Source: CAYVTD01 sp964454445 (GTDB lineage: Bacteria > Bacteroidota > Ignavibacteria > Kapaibacteriales > UBA2268). From it: 64,000 bases of DNA. The translations under genes were made by a program, and so were the position numbers. A model generated the notes under the pieces. That model was not told the origin of the DNA. It made no database searches and was given only the letters and a program-made list of their open reading frames with translations. Positions 9,801 through 17,877 of this stretch are shown here, piece after piece. Every line of letters begins with the position of its first letter. Position 1 is the first letter of the stretch. The stretch spans positions 1 to 64,000 of the forward strand of contig CAYVTD010000001.1 of assembly GCA_964454445.1 (NCBI GenBank), read 5' to 3'.

Positions 9801-10033
9801 GACAAGACAGTTGCACGAAAGCAATATCAGTATTTAAATTGCTCAAAGAGCGATTCCTTGGCTACGAAGATTGGTATTCGCTATCATTGCTCAGTATGGG
9901 CGAATGTCTCGAAAAACAAGAAAATCCAGCTGCAGCAATGGAGATTTATCGCGAAATCATTGCTCTTCGTCCCGACGACGATTTTGGTATAACAGCATCT
10001 AGAAGATTAAAACATCTCGAAAGAAAAAGATGA
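6899..10033 (+). CDS. Large periplasmic TPR-repeat protein (1044 aa)
   Basis: Exported scaffold-like protein made almost wholly of tetratricopeptide repeats. A signal peptide (1-23, ending SSVKAQ) is followed by about 20 or more TPR-like helical pairs, seen in recurring words such as YDKAIEYYSKC, YDEAIENFNFLIQAYPKSE, YRKAIDAYQNIVEMFPSSPFAPEA and PDKAEATFKEIRAKYPDSDYAPLS. The P-x-S-x-x-A pattern at repeat ends resembles BamD/YbgF-type and gliding-related TPR proteins. Such proteins usually hold together envelope complexes. Its stop overlaps the start of the outer-membrane barrel gene by 4 bases, so the two are very likely co-translated partners. No enzymatic motif is seen. Confidence 0.85.
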   Translation: MKLKLLRVVLFVVMLSFSSVKAQITMPDYGYGSRGILCSQKFFDMMLLQKSEIILSDVIKNFPESNATDKAALLKAKIDIASGNYALADQQLDNFIRTRANSPLVPSAMLMRAFMTYNWQKFDRAEELFKIAANAAEENFKLRNDSIYLKHSSTAWFWRAISLTQQGKYQESQPIFKQCFEQFPKDDFADDALFMLGQLEELNRRYDKAIEYYSKCVGLFPYSNVYIAARTREVNNRLILRESAKALVLIEKTQYILDKIMENDSVGKLYEPQSFADDASEELHYLSGEANNLEQRYDRALSIFDSFLKTYYQSDFTDFVLLGAGWASLNLGENERALTYYDDIIQKNDSESKEYSLAQLFHTVALKRMGEREQAKKELSALAVQPTYPYLGLALLELGQLYYENEDFENAARTLERAEREARDAVVSIRVNILLGATYVELRKWANAVTQYNAAEILALKSSEIFMPNKEWYLAEARLKQGIALVKSYNNMEAIPILSEFIAENSKDPRVDEALFWQGEAYYRANMLQNAIEIYNKLLNMFPQSKRHEETLYSLGWSHFRLKDFEKSSAIFDKLIKEYPKSVYGIEVLTRQADGYYYLKRFSNAADAYRKAARFAPNTPEGQYSAYQLCHALYRLGSYEQAIEELMSFVRNYSQSSYSPYAIYLIGWIRFQQRKYDEAIENFNFLIQAYPKSELVVRAYYSIADALYNKGDYRKAIDAYQNIVEMFPSSPFAPEAMKGVHFCYLALGEKDKAMEIIENLINTYPSSPIAEDLALKKIELFYSGRSYNDAVQENERFIKQFPKSDKIPQAMFWKGKSYIKLAEPDKAEATFKEIRAKYPDSDYAPLSMLENALMQKDLGNIEKSDSLFLSIEKYYPEHQIAPQASFERALIPLGLGDTSKALSIFRYTARTYPQSEYADQSNYRLAMHYRARSQYDSSMVYFEKLVRSNESPFIAAEAQYRIGELWMRQDSCTKAISVFKLLKERFLGYEDWYSLSLLSMGECLEKQENPAAAMEIYREIIALRPDDDFGITASRRLKHLERKR

Positions 10034-11640
10034 AAAAAATATTAGATTATTTATTGTTAGCATTATTGCTTTTTTTCCTACGACTGCCAATTATGGCTCA
10101 GGAAGAAACAAAAACCGGACCTATTGAGTTCCCGGAATTTATCATTGAGGGCAAAGAGCGAATCGATGTGCCTTCCGGCTCGAAGCTTTACCCGAACAAG
10201 CCCGTTCCATTGACGAAAAACGAACTCGATTCGCTCAATCCATTACGAAAACAGCCAACTGACCTGCTGCCCCAGAAAAAATTTCCCCGTTCGCTTGCAA
10301 GCTATAATAAAAAATCCGGGTATGTCAAGGGCGAATTTGGTATGTTTGTTACTCCATCACTCGAAGCCTCATATAGCGGCAACTTTGATGAATATTCGTT
10401 TTTTGGTAGTGGATCGTTTGAGTCGAGCAACGGTGATGCGAAAAATTCCGACTATTCCAAAGCTGGATTGAGGTTGATTACTGATTATCTTGCGCCTGAT
10501 AAATATCTTGTTTTCGGCGGTAGCAATACGAAAGCTAAGATAATTTTTGATACAAAAAGCTATAATCTTTATGGTGCATCAGATCCAGCTGCCAGAAATC
10601 AATCGAGATTATTGCTCAGTGTTGATTCCGATGGCAGATACGAAGGCTATGGTTTCAGCACAGGTGCTGGCTTCCGAACTCTCCAAATATCCGACAAGCT
10701 GCAAGGCAATAAATCAAACGCCTTCGACAATGGTTTCTATGGTTATCTTGACGTGAATAAACCTTTCGGTAGTATCCTTGCCGGTGCAAGTGCAGAAATA
10801 AATTTTGGCTCTATTATGGGCAAAGGAGTTTTGTTCGCACAAGCAAATGTAAATGCCTCATTTGATTTTGGAAAAGATCTAAGTGTCCGGGCTATGGCTG
10901 GCTTGCAGGCATCAGAAAGTCAGGCAGGCGTTACAAAAGGTGGGTTGAAAGCTGAAGGCTCGCTCGAATACCGATTCGATCACAACTTTACTTTCCATGC
11001 AGGCATTTTATCTGGTCTCGAGAAAAACTCTTATTATGATAATGCTCAGTTCAATCCATATATTTCAACAACTTCCATCGTTGAGTTTCCTTATAATGTT
11101 TTTCTTTTAAAGGGCTTTTTGTATTATCATCCAAACGAGGTTTTATCGCTTAGCGGCGGAATAAAATTTGGCGTAATGGACGACACTCCTGTTTTCGTAT
11201 CGCTCGATAGTGCCGTGTTTCGTACCAGCTATCAGAGCGTTACCCAAGCAAGCATAATTTTCGAAGGGATGTTCGAAGCGACAACGATTGACAATATTGT
11301 TTGTAATATCTTTATCAATTTTACCAATATGGCAGACAACAACAAAAGCCGACCTTATCAACCAAAATTAAGACTGTCAAGTTCATATAAAAGACAGTGG
11401 TTTGACAGTTTTGGCACAATTATTGGTTTAGATTATGTTGGAGAAAGATATGCAGATATAGACAATAAAAAGTCGCTCGATGCTTATATTGATGTAAAGC
11501 TGAAGTTTAATTATAACATTTTTGAAGATTTGCAAGGGTTCTTAAACATAGATAATTTATTAAATTCCGATGTTTATATATGGGACTATTACAAAGAAAG
11601 AAGCATTTATATATCTGCAGGCGTTTTCTGGAAGTTTTGA
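10030..11640 (+). CDS. Outer-membrane beta-barrel protein, partner of the TPR protein
   Basis: 536-residue exported protein with a signal peptide (about 1-23, LRLPIMAQ) and a short N-terminal segment containing GPIEFPEFIIEGKERI, somewhat like the start of TonB-receptor-related barrels, but with no recognisable plug domain. From about residue 95 on the sequence alternates aromatic and polar residues in the manner of beta strands (for example FSTGAGFRTL, YNVFLLKGFLYYHP) and ends SAGVFWKF, with the C-terminal aromatic residue typical of Bam substrates. It overlaps the TPR gene by ATGA. Probable role: outer-membrane channel or anchor of the envelope complex encoded here. I do not recognise a named family. 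Confidence 0.72.
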   Translation: MKKILDYLLLALLLFFLRLPIMAQEETKTGPIEFPEFIIEGKERIDVPSGSKLYPNKPVPLTKNELDSLNPLRKQPTDLLPQKKFPRSLASYNKKSGYVKGEFGMFVTPSLEASYSGNFDEYSFFGSGSFESSNGDAKNSDYSKAGLRLITDYLAPDKYLVFGGSNTKAKIIFDTKSYNLYGASDPAARNQSRLLLSVDSDGRYEGYGFSTGAGFRTLQISDKLQGNKSNAFDNGFYGYLDVNKPFGSILAGASAEINFGSIMGKGVLFAQANVNASFDFGKDLSVRAMAGLQASESQAGVTKGGLKAEGSLEYRFDHNFTFHAGILSGLEKNSYYDNAQFNPYISTTSIVEFPYNVFLLKGFLYYHPNEVLSLSGGIKFGVMDDTPVFVSLDSAVFRTSYQSVTQASIIFEGMFEATTIDNIVCNIFINFTNMADNNKSRPYQPKLRLSSSYKRQWFDSFGTIIGLDYVGERYADIDNKKSLDAYIDVKLKFNYNIFEDLQGFLNIDNLLNSDVYIWDYYKERSIYISAGVFWKF

Positions 11641-11690
11641 TTATTGGAAACTTTATTAAGAAATACTGTAAATTGATGTAAAGTATTATT

Positions 11691-13364
11691 ATGGGAATCT
11701 TTGACGAAAACAAACTGAAGCCAGAAGAGCTTCAAAGCGGTTTCGAAGCAGGCGCTGTCGACGACGATAGCTTTATGGTCGGTCCCGACGACGATTATTA
11801 TGGCGAAATGCCTCCTGATATCCAGGCAAGCGGCGGCAATGTCGAAGCAGCATTGAATACTTATATGGGTGAAAGCAATGTAGAGACCCAAGTTTTTTCT
11901 GCCGATTCAGCAGAAGATATAACAACGGCTGATAAGAGTTTTGATGATCAATCTGACAATGTTGGCTCTGCCTGGGACTCTTTTGATGATGAAAAAGATA
12001 ATTCTTATGCCATCTCTGAGGAAATGGATACTCTTCAAAAAGAAGAATCGCTCCCTCTTGAAAACGAAAATTTTGACCAAAGTGATAATGAGATTAAAGA
12101 AAGCGAACCTATACCTGACGAAACAGAACTTGAATTTACACAGAATGAAACATCACTTGATACTCTAGCCATTGACAACACTATTTTCGACGATATTCCC
12201 ACACGAATACAAGACAAACCTGTCGTGTTGGCAACAGAAGAAATGCAAATGGAAGATCTTGTCGATGACGAGTTAAAGAAATTACTCCATATGGAACTTG
12301 CTGAAAGCAAACAAAGACGCGAAAAATTGCAGGCGTCAAAGCCTAATGTTGATTTTAAACCAAAGACAGATGAAGAAATAAAAAAAGAACTCGAATCTTT
12401 TGAATCCATTGACGATATTGACGGAGCTAGTGAATTTGATTTGAGCTTGATTTCTGCCGAGCATCCTTCTCAATATAGCGCACAATCCGATAACAAAGAA
12501 AAGATTCCCGTGAAAGACATAGCTCCCGGAAAAGAACCTGTAAAAGAAGTTATTGCCGTACCTACAATTGACCATAAAGAAAGAAAAGTACCCAAAGAAA
12601 CAACTGTCAGCGAAGAAAAAAAACGGAAATTACCTTTGCTAATTTTTGGATTAATTGCTGCCTCCCTACTTCTTTTAGGGTTAATCGGATTTGGTTTGTA
12701 TTCATATTTATATACGCCTGAAAGTAAGAAAAACATAGCAAAAACAGATACTTTAAAGAAAGATTCTCGGCACGTTGCTAAAAATATCCCTTTAAAAAAG
12801 AAATTAGATCACAAGGAAGCAAAGCACGATACAATAGCAAAAGCCCAAACTACAGCACCAAAACCGGCTCCACCGATTGAAGAAAAAATCACTGCTAATA
12901 CCGAAACAAAAAAAATCGAAAAGAAAACAGAACCAGAATTTATTGAGAAACAGAAACCAACAACTCCAAAAACTGTTGATATTACACCAAAACCAGTTCC
13001 TAAACCAAAAGAAAATATTCAAAAACCCGTAGTAATTGTTCCGCAACCAAAAATCGTTGAAAAGACGAAACCTGTTGAAAACTTTGCCGAAAACAAAGAC
13101 ACTAAAGCGCCTGAATCATCGTTTAAACAATCGGAAGGTATGTATATTGTTCAAGTTTATGCATCGCCATCTGAATCAGATGCCAATATGTGGCTCGAAC
13201 GATTAAAGAATAAAAATGTAGATAATCCTTTTATCTCTACTCAAAAAATTAGAGATAAAATCTGGTATAGAGTTAGATTCGGTTCATTCACCACGAAGGA
13301 CGAGGCTTTCGAAGCAGCAATGAAGCTTGGCTTTTCTCAATCTTGGGTTGACCGTGTACGATAA
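11691..13364 (+). CDS. SPOR-domain membrane protein with long acidic cytoplasmic N-terminus
   Basis: 557-residue single-pass protein. Residues 1-305 are acidic and low-complexity (many D, E, S, Q), one transmembrane helix lies at about 312-334 (LPLLIFGLIAASLLLLGLIG), then a Lys/Pro-rich periplasmic linker (about 345-475), then a SPOR domain (about 482-557, starting GMYIVQVYASPSE and containing WYRVRFGSFTTKDEA). SPOR domains bind denuded peptidoglycan at division sites, so the protein probably links the cytoplasm to the wall. The Lys/Pro linker is long enough to cross the periplasm. It lies 50 bases after the barrel gene and 18 before the TonB gene. Confidence 0.85.
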   Translation: MGIFDENKLKPEELQSGFEAGAVDDDSFMVGPDDDYYGEMPPDIQASGGNVEAALNTYMGESNVETQVFSADSAEDITTADKSFDDQSDNVGSAWDSFDDEKDNSYAISEEMDTLQKEESLPLENENFDQSDNEIKESEPIPDETELEFTQNETSLDTLAIDNTIFDDIPTRIQDKPVVLATEEMQMEDLVDDELKKLLHMELAESKQRREKLQASKPNVDFKPKTDEEIKKELESFESIDDIDGASEFDLSLISAEHPSQYSAQSDNKEKIPVKDIAPGKEPVKEVIAVPTIDHKERKVPKETTVSEEKKRKLPLLIFGLIAASLLLLGLIGFGLYSYLYTPESKKNIAKTDTLKKDSRHVAKNIPLKKKLDHKEAKHDTIAKAQTTAPKPAPPIEEKITANTETKKIEKKTEPEFIEKQKPTTPKTVDITPKPVPKPKENIQKPVVIVPQPKIVEKTKPVENFAENKDTKAPESSFKQSEGMYIVQVYASPSESDANMWLERLKNKNVDNPFISTQKIRDKIWYRVRFGSFTTKDEAFEAAMKLGFSQSWVDRVR

Positions 13365-13382
13365 ATATTTTCGGGGGAAACT

Positions 13383-14159
13383 ATGTACACACCATTTAAA
13401 GACGAAAGCTCACCGATAAACATAAAATTACCTTGGGACACAAATACAGCCCGCGGTTTCGGTGTAGCTATTATTATAACGGCATTAGTTCTGCTCATGA
13501 TGCCATATATGTATATCGAAGGTCCTAAGAGTTCATATATGGTAAAGCAATCAATGCCAATAGAGCTAATTAATTTTGGCCCCGGTGACGGCACAGGACT
13601 AAGTTCCGGAAATCTTTCTGAAGAAGGCAGATTGCACAAAGGGCAAAAACCACTTAGCGAACTGCACGATGCCTCTATCGCTGCAAAAACGCAAAAATCG
13701 TCTTCTTCGTCAGAAGAGGATATCAATCTTACAAATAAGCTAAATCCAGTAACTGCTCTTAAGGGAGATACAAAAAACGATGGCAATAAGTCCGGCACAG
13801 GTACCCGTGATATTGGCTCTCCAGATGGCGATCCTGATTATGCAGGGCTTGGGTCGAAAGGCTTCGGACCAGGCAAAGGACTCGGACTCGGTGATATTGA
13901 TTGGGGCGGCGGCGGCAATCGGGTCGTCCTTAGAAAAATTATGCCTAAATACCCGCCTAATACACAAAATAATGCAAGAATCCAAATACGATTTACTGTT
14001 TCGCAAGAAGGCAATGTAATCGAAATGTATCCATTGATGAAGGGCGACCCCGCTCTGGAAAAATCAGCTATGGAAGCTTTGAGAAATTGGAAATTCAATC
14101 CATTGAAAGTGGATAAAGTGATGGAAGGCATTATCACCTTTACTTTCCGATTGAGTTAG
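13383..14159 (+). CDS. TonB-family energy transducer
   Basis: 258-residue protein with one N-terminal transmembrane helix (about 22-40, VAIIITALVLLMMP), a Gly/Ser/Lys-rich periplasmic linker (about 60-180) and a TonB C-terminal domain (about 185-258) with KIMPKYPP and an ALRNWKFNPLKVD segment, the signature of TonB boxes that contact outer-membrane partners. A strong Shine-Dalgarno site (GGGGGAAA) precedes ATG 13383. No exbB/exbD genes lie nearby. Because it follows the TPR, barrel and SPOR genes on the same strand, it may energise that barrel rather than a classical receptor; the nearest TonB receptor gene is 29 kb away. Confidence 0.85.
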   Translation: MYTPFKDESSPINIKLPWDTNTARGFGVAIIITALVLLMMPYMYIEGPKSSYMVKQSMPIELINFGPGDGTGLSSGNLSEEGRLHKGQKPLSELHDASIAAKTQKSSSSSEEDINLTNKLNPVTALKGDTKNDGNKSGTGTRDIGSPDGDPDYAGLGSKGFGPGKGLGLGDIDWGGGGNRVVLRKIMPKYPPNTQNNARIQIRFTVSQEGNVIEMYPLMKGDPALEKSAMEALRNWKFNPLKVDKVMEGIITFTFRLS

Positions 14160-14161
14160 CA

Positions 14162-14344
14162 ATGTTTACCGGATTATTTGCCTTTCTCGGTGGATTGCCA
14201 ATTATTATCAAATTAATACTTGGATTTCTTGTGTTATCCTTAATCTTTTCCATATTTAAACGACTGATGAAAACAGCCATCTATATTGCCATTTTTATTA
14301 TCCTGATAATTGTAATTTTGAAACTTTTATGTGTTCTGCCTTAA
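14162..14344 (+). CDS. Small two-helix membrane protein
   Basis: 60-residue protein starting 2 bases after the TonB stop. It is almost entirely hydrophobic, with two predicted membrane helices (about 10-30, LPIIIKLILGFLVLSLIFSI, and about 38-57) separated by a basic turn FKRLMKTA. The very tight spacing and the length beyond chance for such a hydrophobic ORF support translation. It could be an accessory subunit of the TonB/barrel assembly; no family is recognised. Confidence 0.6.
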   Translation: MFTGLFAFLGGLPIIIKLILGFLVLSLIFSIFKRLMKTAIYIAIFIILIIVILKLLCVLP

Positions 14345-14354
14345 TTATTTTTCT

Positions 14355-14362
14355 TATATTTG
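14355..14362 (+). promoter_or_regulatory. TAnnTTTG promoter box upstream of UDP-glucose dehydrogenase gene
   Basis: TATATTTG at 14355-14362 is an exact match to the Bacteroidota -7 consensus TAnnTTTG, 39 bases before ATG 14402. No good -33 TTTG is present at the expected distance. The same word (TATATTTGCTT) occurs upstream of the last gene in the window. Confidence 0.4.
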
Positions 14363-14401
14363 CTTTTTCTGTTCTAGTCGAATAAAAAAATATGGAGAAA
14401 T

Positions 14402-15742
14402 ATGTCTTATAGCATTAGTATAATAGGAACAGGTTACGTTGGCTTGGTAACAGGAACAAGTTTTGCCGCCACAGGCAACAAGGTGCTTTGCATTGACAAT
14501 AACGAAAAGAAAATAATGATGCTTGATGAAGGCAAAACACCAATTTACGAGCCCGGTCTGGATTATATAATGAATAGGAATATCAAAGACGGACGCCTGC
14601 GCTTTTCGACTAATCTCGCAGCTGCTGTCGAACATGCCTCAATCATTTTTCTTTGCCTGCCAACACCACCAAACGAGGACGGCTCTGCTGATCTGCACCA
14701 TGTTTTAGACGTGGCAAAAGATATCGCTAACATAATAAAAGAAAAAGATATAAACGAAAGAAAAATCATTGTAAACAAAAGCACCGTGCCTGTCGGCACT
14801 GCCGAAAAAGTTACAAAAATTTTCTCAGATATTATCCCTGACAAAGATATCTTTGTTGTGAGCAATCCAGAGTTTTTGCGTGAAGGTTTTGCTGTTGAAG
14901 ACTCTATGAAACCCGAAAGAGTAGTCATTGGCACAAGCAGTCAATATGCCAAAGATGTTATGCAAAACCTCTATAAGCCATTTGTCCGCAGTGGCAATCC
15001 GATATTAATAATGGACGAAAAAAGTGCAGAAGTAACAAAATATGCGGCTAATTCGTTTCTTGCAATAAAAATCTCGTATATGAACGATCTTTCAGCTTAT
15101 TGCGAAAAAGTTGGTGCTGACATAGAAAAGATTCGGATAGGTATCGGCTCGGACTCAAGGATTGGCAAGCGTTTTCTTTTTGCAGGACTAGGGTATGGTG
15201 GTTCCTGTTTTCCAAAGGATGTTCGCGCTCTTATCCATAGTTCCGAAGAAGTTGGCGTTACCCTTAGCCTGGTCAAAGCTGCCTGGAAGGTCAATTTGCA
15301 GCAACAAGAAAGATTCCTCAAAAAGATATATTCCCGATACAATGGCAATATCGAAGGGAAAACATTTGCAATTTGGGGGCTTGCCTTCAAACCAAATACT
15401 GACGACATACGCGAAGCACCAGCTTTTCGCGTCATAGATTTTTTCCTCGAGAATGGTGCTTATGCGAAGGTGTATGACCCTGAGGCTATCGAAAATACCA
15501 AAGCTCGCTTTCGCAATAGAATCATTTATGCCGACGATCCGCTTGATTGTCTATCAGGAACAGATGCATTGATTATCGTAACAGAATGGAATGTATTTCG
15601 CAATCCTGACTTGCAAAAAATCAGAGAATTGCTTGCAGAACCTATCATTTTCGATGGAAGAAACTTATTTAATCCCGACTTAATGGAGCAACTAGGCTTC
15701 GAATATTACTCTATCGGAAGAAAAGACATCGGCTCAGTCTAA
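14402..15742 (+). CDS. ugd: UDP-glucose 6-dehydrogenase
   Basis: Oxidises UDP-glucose to UDP-glucuronate with two NAD+, feeding polysaccharide or LPS synthesis. The 446-residue protein has the N-terminal NAD-binding motif GTGYVGLVTG (9-18), STVPVGT (127-133), NPEFLREG (155-162), and the catalytic cysteine C269 in GYGGSCFPKDVRAL. The C-terminal UDP-binding domain shows WGLAFKPNTDDIREAPA. Length and motifs are normal for the family. A GGAG Shine-Dalgarno site sits 4 bases before ATG. It converges with rho. A related UDP-N-acetyl-mannosamine dehydrogenase is a less likely alternative. Confidence 0.93.
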   Translation: MSYSISIIGTGYVGLVTGTSFAATGNKVLCIDNNEKKIMMLDEGKTPIYEPGLDYIMNRNIKDGRLRFSTNLAAAVEHASIIFLCLPTPPNEDGSADLHHVLDVAKDIANIIKEKDINERKIIVNKSTVPVGTAEKVTKIFSDIIPDKDIFVVSNPEFLREGFAVEDSMKPERVVIGTSSQYAKDVMQNLYKPFVRSGNPILIMDEKSAEVTKYAANSFLAIKISYMNDLSAYCEKVGADIEKIRIGIGSDSRIGKRFLFAGLGYGGSCFPKDVRALIHSSEEVGVTLSLVKAAWKVNLQQQERFLKKIYSRYNGNIEGKTFAIWGLAFKPNTDDIREAPAFRVIDFFLENGAYAKVYDPEAIENTKARFRNRIIYADDPLDCLSGTDALIIVTEWNVFRNPDLQKIRELLAEPIIFDGRNLFNPDLMEQLGFEYYSIGRKDIGSV

Positions 15743-15777
15743 CGTTGTAGTATTCGCCCGACAGCCTTGCCCTTTTT

Positions 15778-17262
15778 CTAACTATTCATAGTAAGAATAA
15801 AATCTCTGTTGGTCTTCGTTCCTTTCAAGCGACTGAGCAAGAATTCCATTGCATCAACGGGCGAAAACTCGTTCAGCACTTTACGAAGCACCCAGATACG
15901 GTTTAGCTCGTCGGATTTCATAAGCAGTTCTTCGCGGCGGGTGCCAGAGCGATTCACGTCCATTGCCGGATAAACTCTTCTATCAGAAAGTCGCCTGTCG
16001 AGAACAAGCTCCATATTACCCGTACCTTTGAACTCTTCAAAAATAACTTCGTCCATACGGCTGCCGGTCTCTATCAGAGCCGTAGCAATAATTGTAAGAG
16101 AACCGCCTTCCTCGACGTTTCTTGCTGCACCAAAAAACCGTTTCGGCTTGTGCAAGGCATTAGCATCAACTCCACCGGAGAGTATCTTGCCCGAATGAGG
16201 CACAACAGTGTTGTGAGCCCTTGCCAGGCGTGTAATTGAATCGAGCAATATGACAACATCCATTTTTGCTTCGACCAGGCGCTTTGCCTTTTCGAGTACC
16301 ATATCGGCAACTTGTACGTGGCGATCCGGCGGCTCGTCGAAAGTCGATGAAACAACTTCCGCGTTGACAGATCGCTCCATATCTGTTACCTCTTCAGGGC
16401 GTTCGTCAATCAGCAATACGATTAATTTCACATCAGGTTGATTTTTTGCTATGGCATTGGCCATCTGCTGCAGCAAAATTGTCTTTCCAGATTTAGGCGG
16501 CGACACAATTAGCCCGCGCTGACCTTTGCCAACCGGACATAGCATATTAACAATACGCATTGAATATTCGCTTGGGCTAAGCTCGAGATTGAGTTTCTCT
16601 GTTGGATAAAGCGGAGTAAGGTTGTCGAAAATGGTGCGTTCGCGAATATCTTGTGGCGGTCCATAGTTGACTGTATCCACTTTCAACAAAGCAAAAAACC
16701 TCTCTCCTTCTTTTGGAGGTCTAACCTGACCACGAACAGTATCGCCAGTTCTAAGCACAAATTTCTTAATCTGTGATGGCGAAACATAGATATCGTCTGG
16801 CGATGGCAGATAGTTGTAGTTGACTGAACGAAGAAAACCATATCCATCGGGAAGAACTTCGAGGACACCACCGGAAGCAATCAATCCTTCGATTTGCTTT
16901 TCTTTAGGGGCGGCTGATGCTTCAGCTTCAACAATTCTTACAATTAGCTCTTGCTTCCTTAAATGTTGGAAATCGACGATACCAAGCTGCTTTGCCAACG
17001 TGGTAAGCTCAGCAATTTTTTTGGTTTTTAGCTCGGCAATATCAATAAGGGTGGGCGTTTGGGCGCCGTTTGCAGTGACACCGTTGGCTGGTGAAGAGCT
17101 AACAGGAGTATTGTTCCCAGCAGCAACATCGCCATCATCAAAAATCAAATCGGGTACATCTTCCGGCTTGATATCTTGTCTATATTCTTGTTTGTAGTCT
17201 TTCTTCTTTTCGTATTTCCTAATGTGTTTCCTGTCAGAGTTCTTGTCAAACTTTTTTCCCAT
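15778..17262 (-). CDS. rho: Transcription termination factor Rho
   Basis: Hexameric RNA-dependent ATPase that terminates transcription. The 494-residue protein has a charged, low-complexity N-terminal extension (about 1-72), a Rho_N helical domain (about 74-113), a cold-shock-like RNA-binding domain (about 125-200, with GYGFLRS), Walker A SPPKSGKT (254-261) and Walker B VVILLDS with D341, followed by ITRLARAHNTV. The extension makes it longer than the 419-residue E. coli protein, as is usual for Bacteroidota Rho. It is monocistronic and convergent with ugd, with about 35 bases between the stops. Confidence 0.96.
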   Translation of the reverse strand: MGKKFDKNSDRKHIRKYEKKKDYKQEYRQDIKPEDVPDLIFDDGDVAAGNNTPVSSSPANGVTANGAQTPTLIDIAELKTKKIAELTTLAKQLGIVDFQHLRKQELIVRIVEAEASAAPKEKQIEGLIASGGVLEVLPDGYGFLRSVNYNYLPSPDDIYVSPSQIKKFVLRTGDTVRGQVRPPKEGERFFALLKVDTVNYGPPQDIRERTIFDNLTPLYPTEKLNLELSPSEYSMRIVNMLCPVGKGQRGLIVSPPKSGKTILLQQMANAIAKNQPDVKLIVLLIDERPEEVTDMERSVNAEVVSSTFDEPPDRHVQVADMVLEKAKRLVEAKMDVVILLDSITRLARAHNTVVPHSGKILSGGVDANALHKPKRFFGAARNVEEGGSLTIIATALIETGSRMDEVIFEEFKGTGNMELVLDRRLSDRRVYPAMDVNRSGTRREELLMKSDELNRIWVLRKVLNEFSPVDAMEFLLSRLKGTKTNRDFILTMNS

Positions 17263-17576
17263 AGTTTTACTCCAATAATTTTTTATATTAATAATTTATT
17301 TTTTAAAATATTATTTACTTTTGAAAATATGATGTGGAATTTCGATTATAAGGACACTTTTCGACAATGTTACTTATTACAATGTGTCAATGAGATTAAG
17401 CAAGTAAGCGAAATAATTGTGAATTTTTTTGAGAAATTTTTGCCGCTTTTCAGTTAATAAACTAATAATAATGAACGGCGAGAAAATTATAAATGCAAAT
17501 TAATCTAAAAAAATCATAATTACAAGAATTTTTTTTAATTTGTAAAAAATTATTGATATTTTTTTAAATAATCATT
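17263..17576. other. Divergent intergenic region between rho and the ftsL-like gene
   Basis: A 314-base AT-rich stretch that must carry the promoters of rho (minus) and of the ftsL/ftsI pair (plus). The only structure I see is a direct repeat of ACAATGT at 17374-17380 and 17389-17395, 15 bases apart, which could be a regulator site. No ORF or RNA gene is supported. Confidence 0.35.
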
Positions 17577-17873
17577 TTGGCGTTTCAGAAATATACTAAT
17601 ATTATTACTGCAAAATTCAATCGATGGATTGCCTTGGGATTGATTTTCTTTTTTGCGGCTATGACAACTGTTTATGTTTATAATGTTGTTAAAATCAATG
17701 CCCTCTTGATAGAGATTGGCTCTCTTGAGCAACAAAACAATGATTTGCGATTTGAAAACGAAGTACTCAATACTCAGCTTAATCGTTTACAATCTCCAGA
17801 TAGAATTATCAAAATTGCTATCGAAAAGTTTAAAATGGAAAAACCAACAGAGCCGCCAAAGCAATTACCTTAA
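17577..17873 (+). CDS. FtsL/DivIC-like cell-division protein
   Basis: 98-residue bitopic protein: a short cytoplasmic tail, one transmembrane helix (about 17-37, WIALGLIFFFAAMTTVYVYN) and a periplasmic coiled coil (IGSLEQQNNDLRFENEVLNTQLNRL) ending in a PDRIIKIAIEKF segment, which is how FtsL-type proteins end before the short C-terminal tail. It is expected to join the divisome and activate FtsI/FtsW. The best start is a TTG at 17577 with no good upstream ATG; the coding phase and the position 4 bases before ftsI support it. The symbol is left blank because FtsL and DivIC cannot be told apart from sequence alone. Confidence 0.75.
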   Translation: MAFQKYTNIITAKFNRWIALGLIFFFAAMTTVYVYNVVKINALLIEIGSLEQQNNDLRFENEVLNTQLNRLQSPDRIIKIAIEKFKMEKPTEPPKQLP

Positions 17874-17877
17874 AAAT

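Noticed and set aside
17716..17877. Longer ftsI reading frame starting at 17716
   Set aside because: It would overlap the FtsL-like gene; the ATG at 17878 gives a normal N-terminus and the usual spacing.
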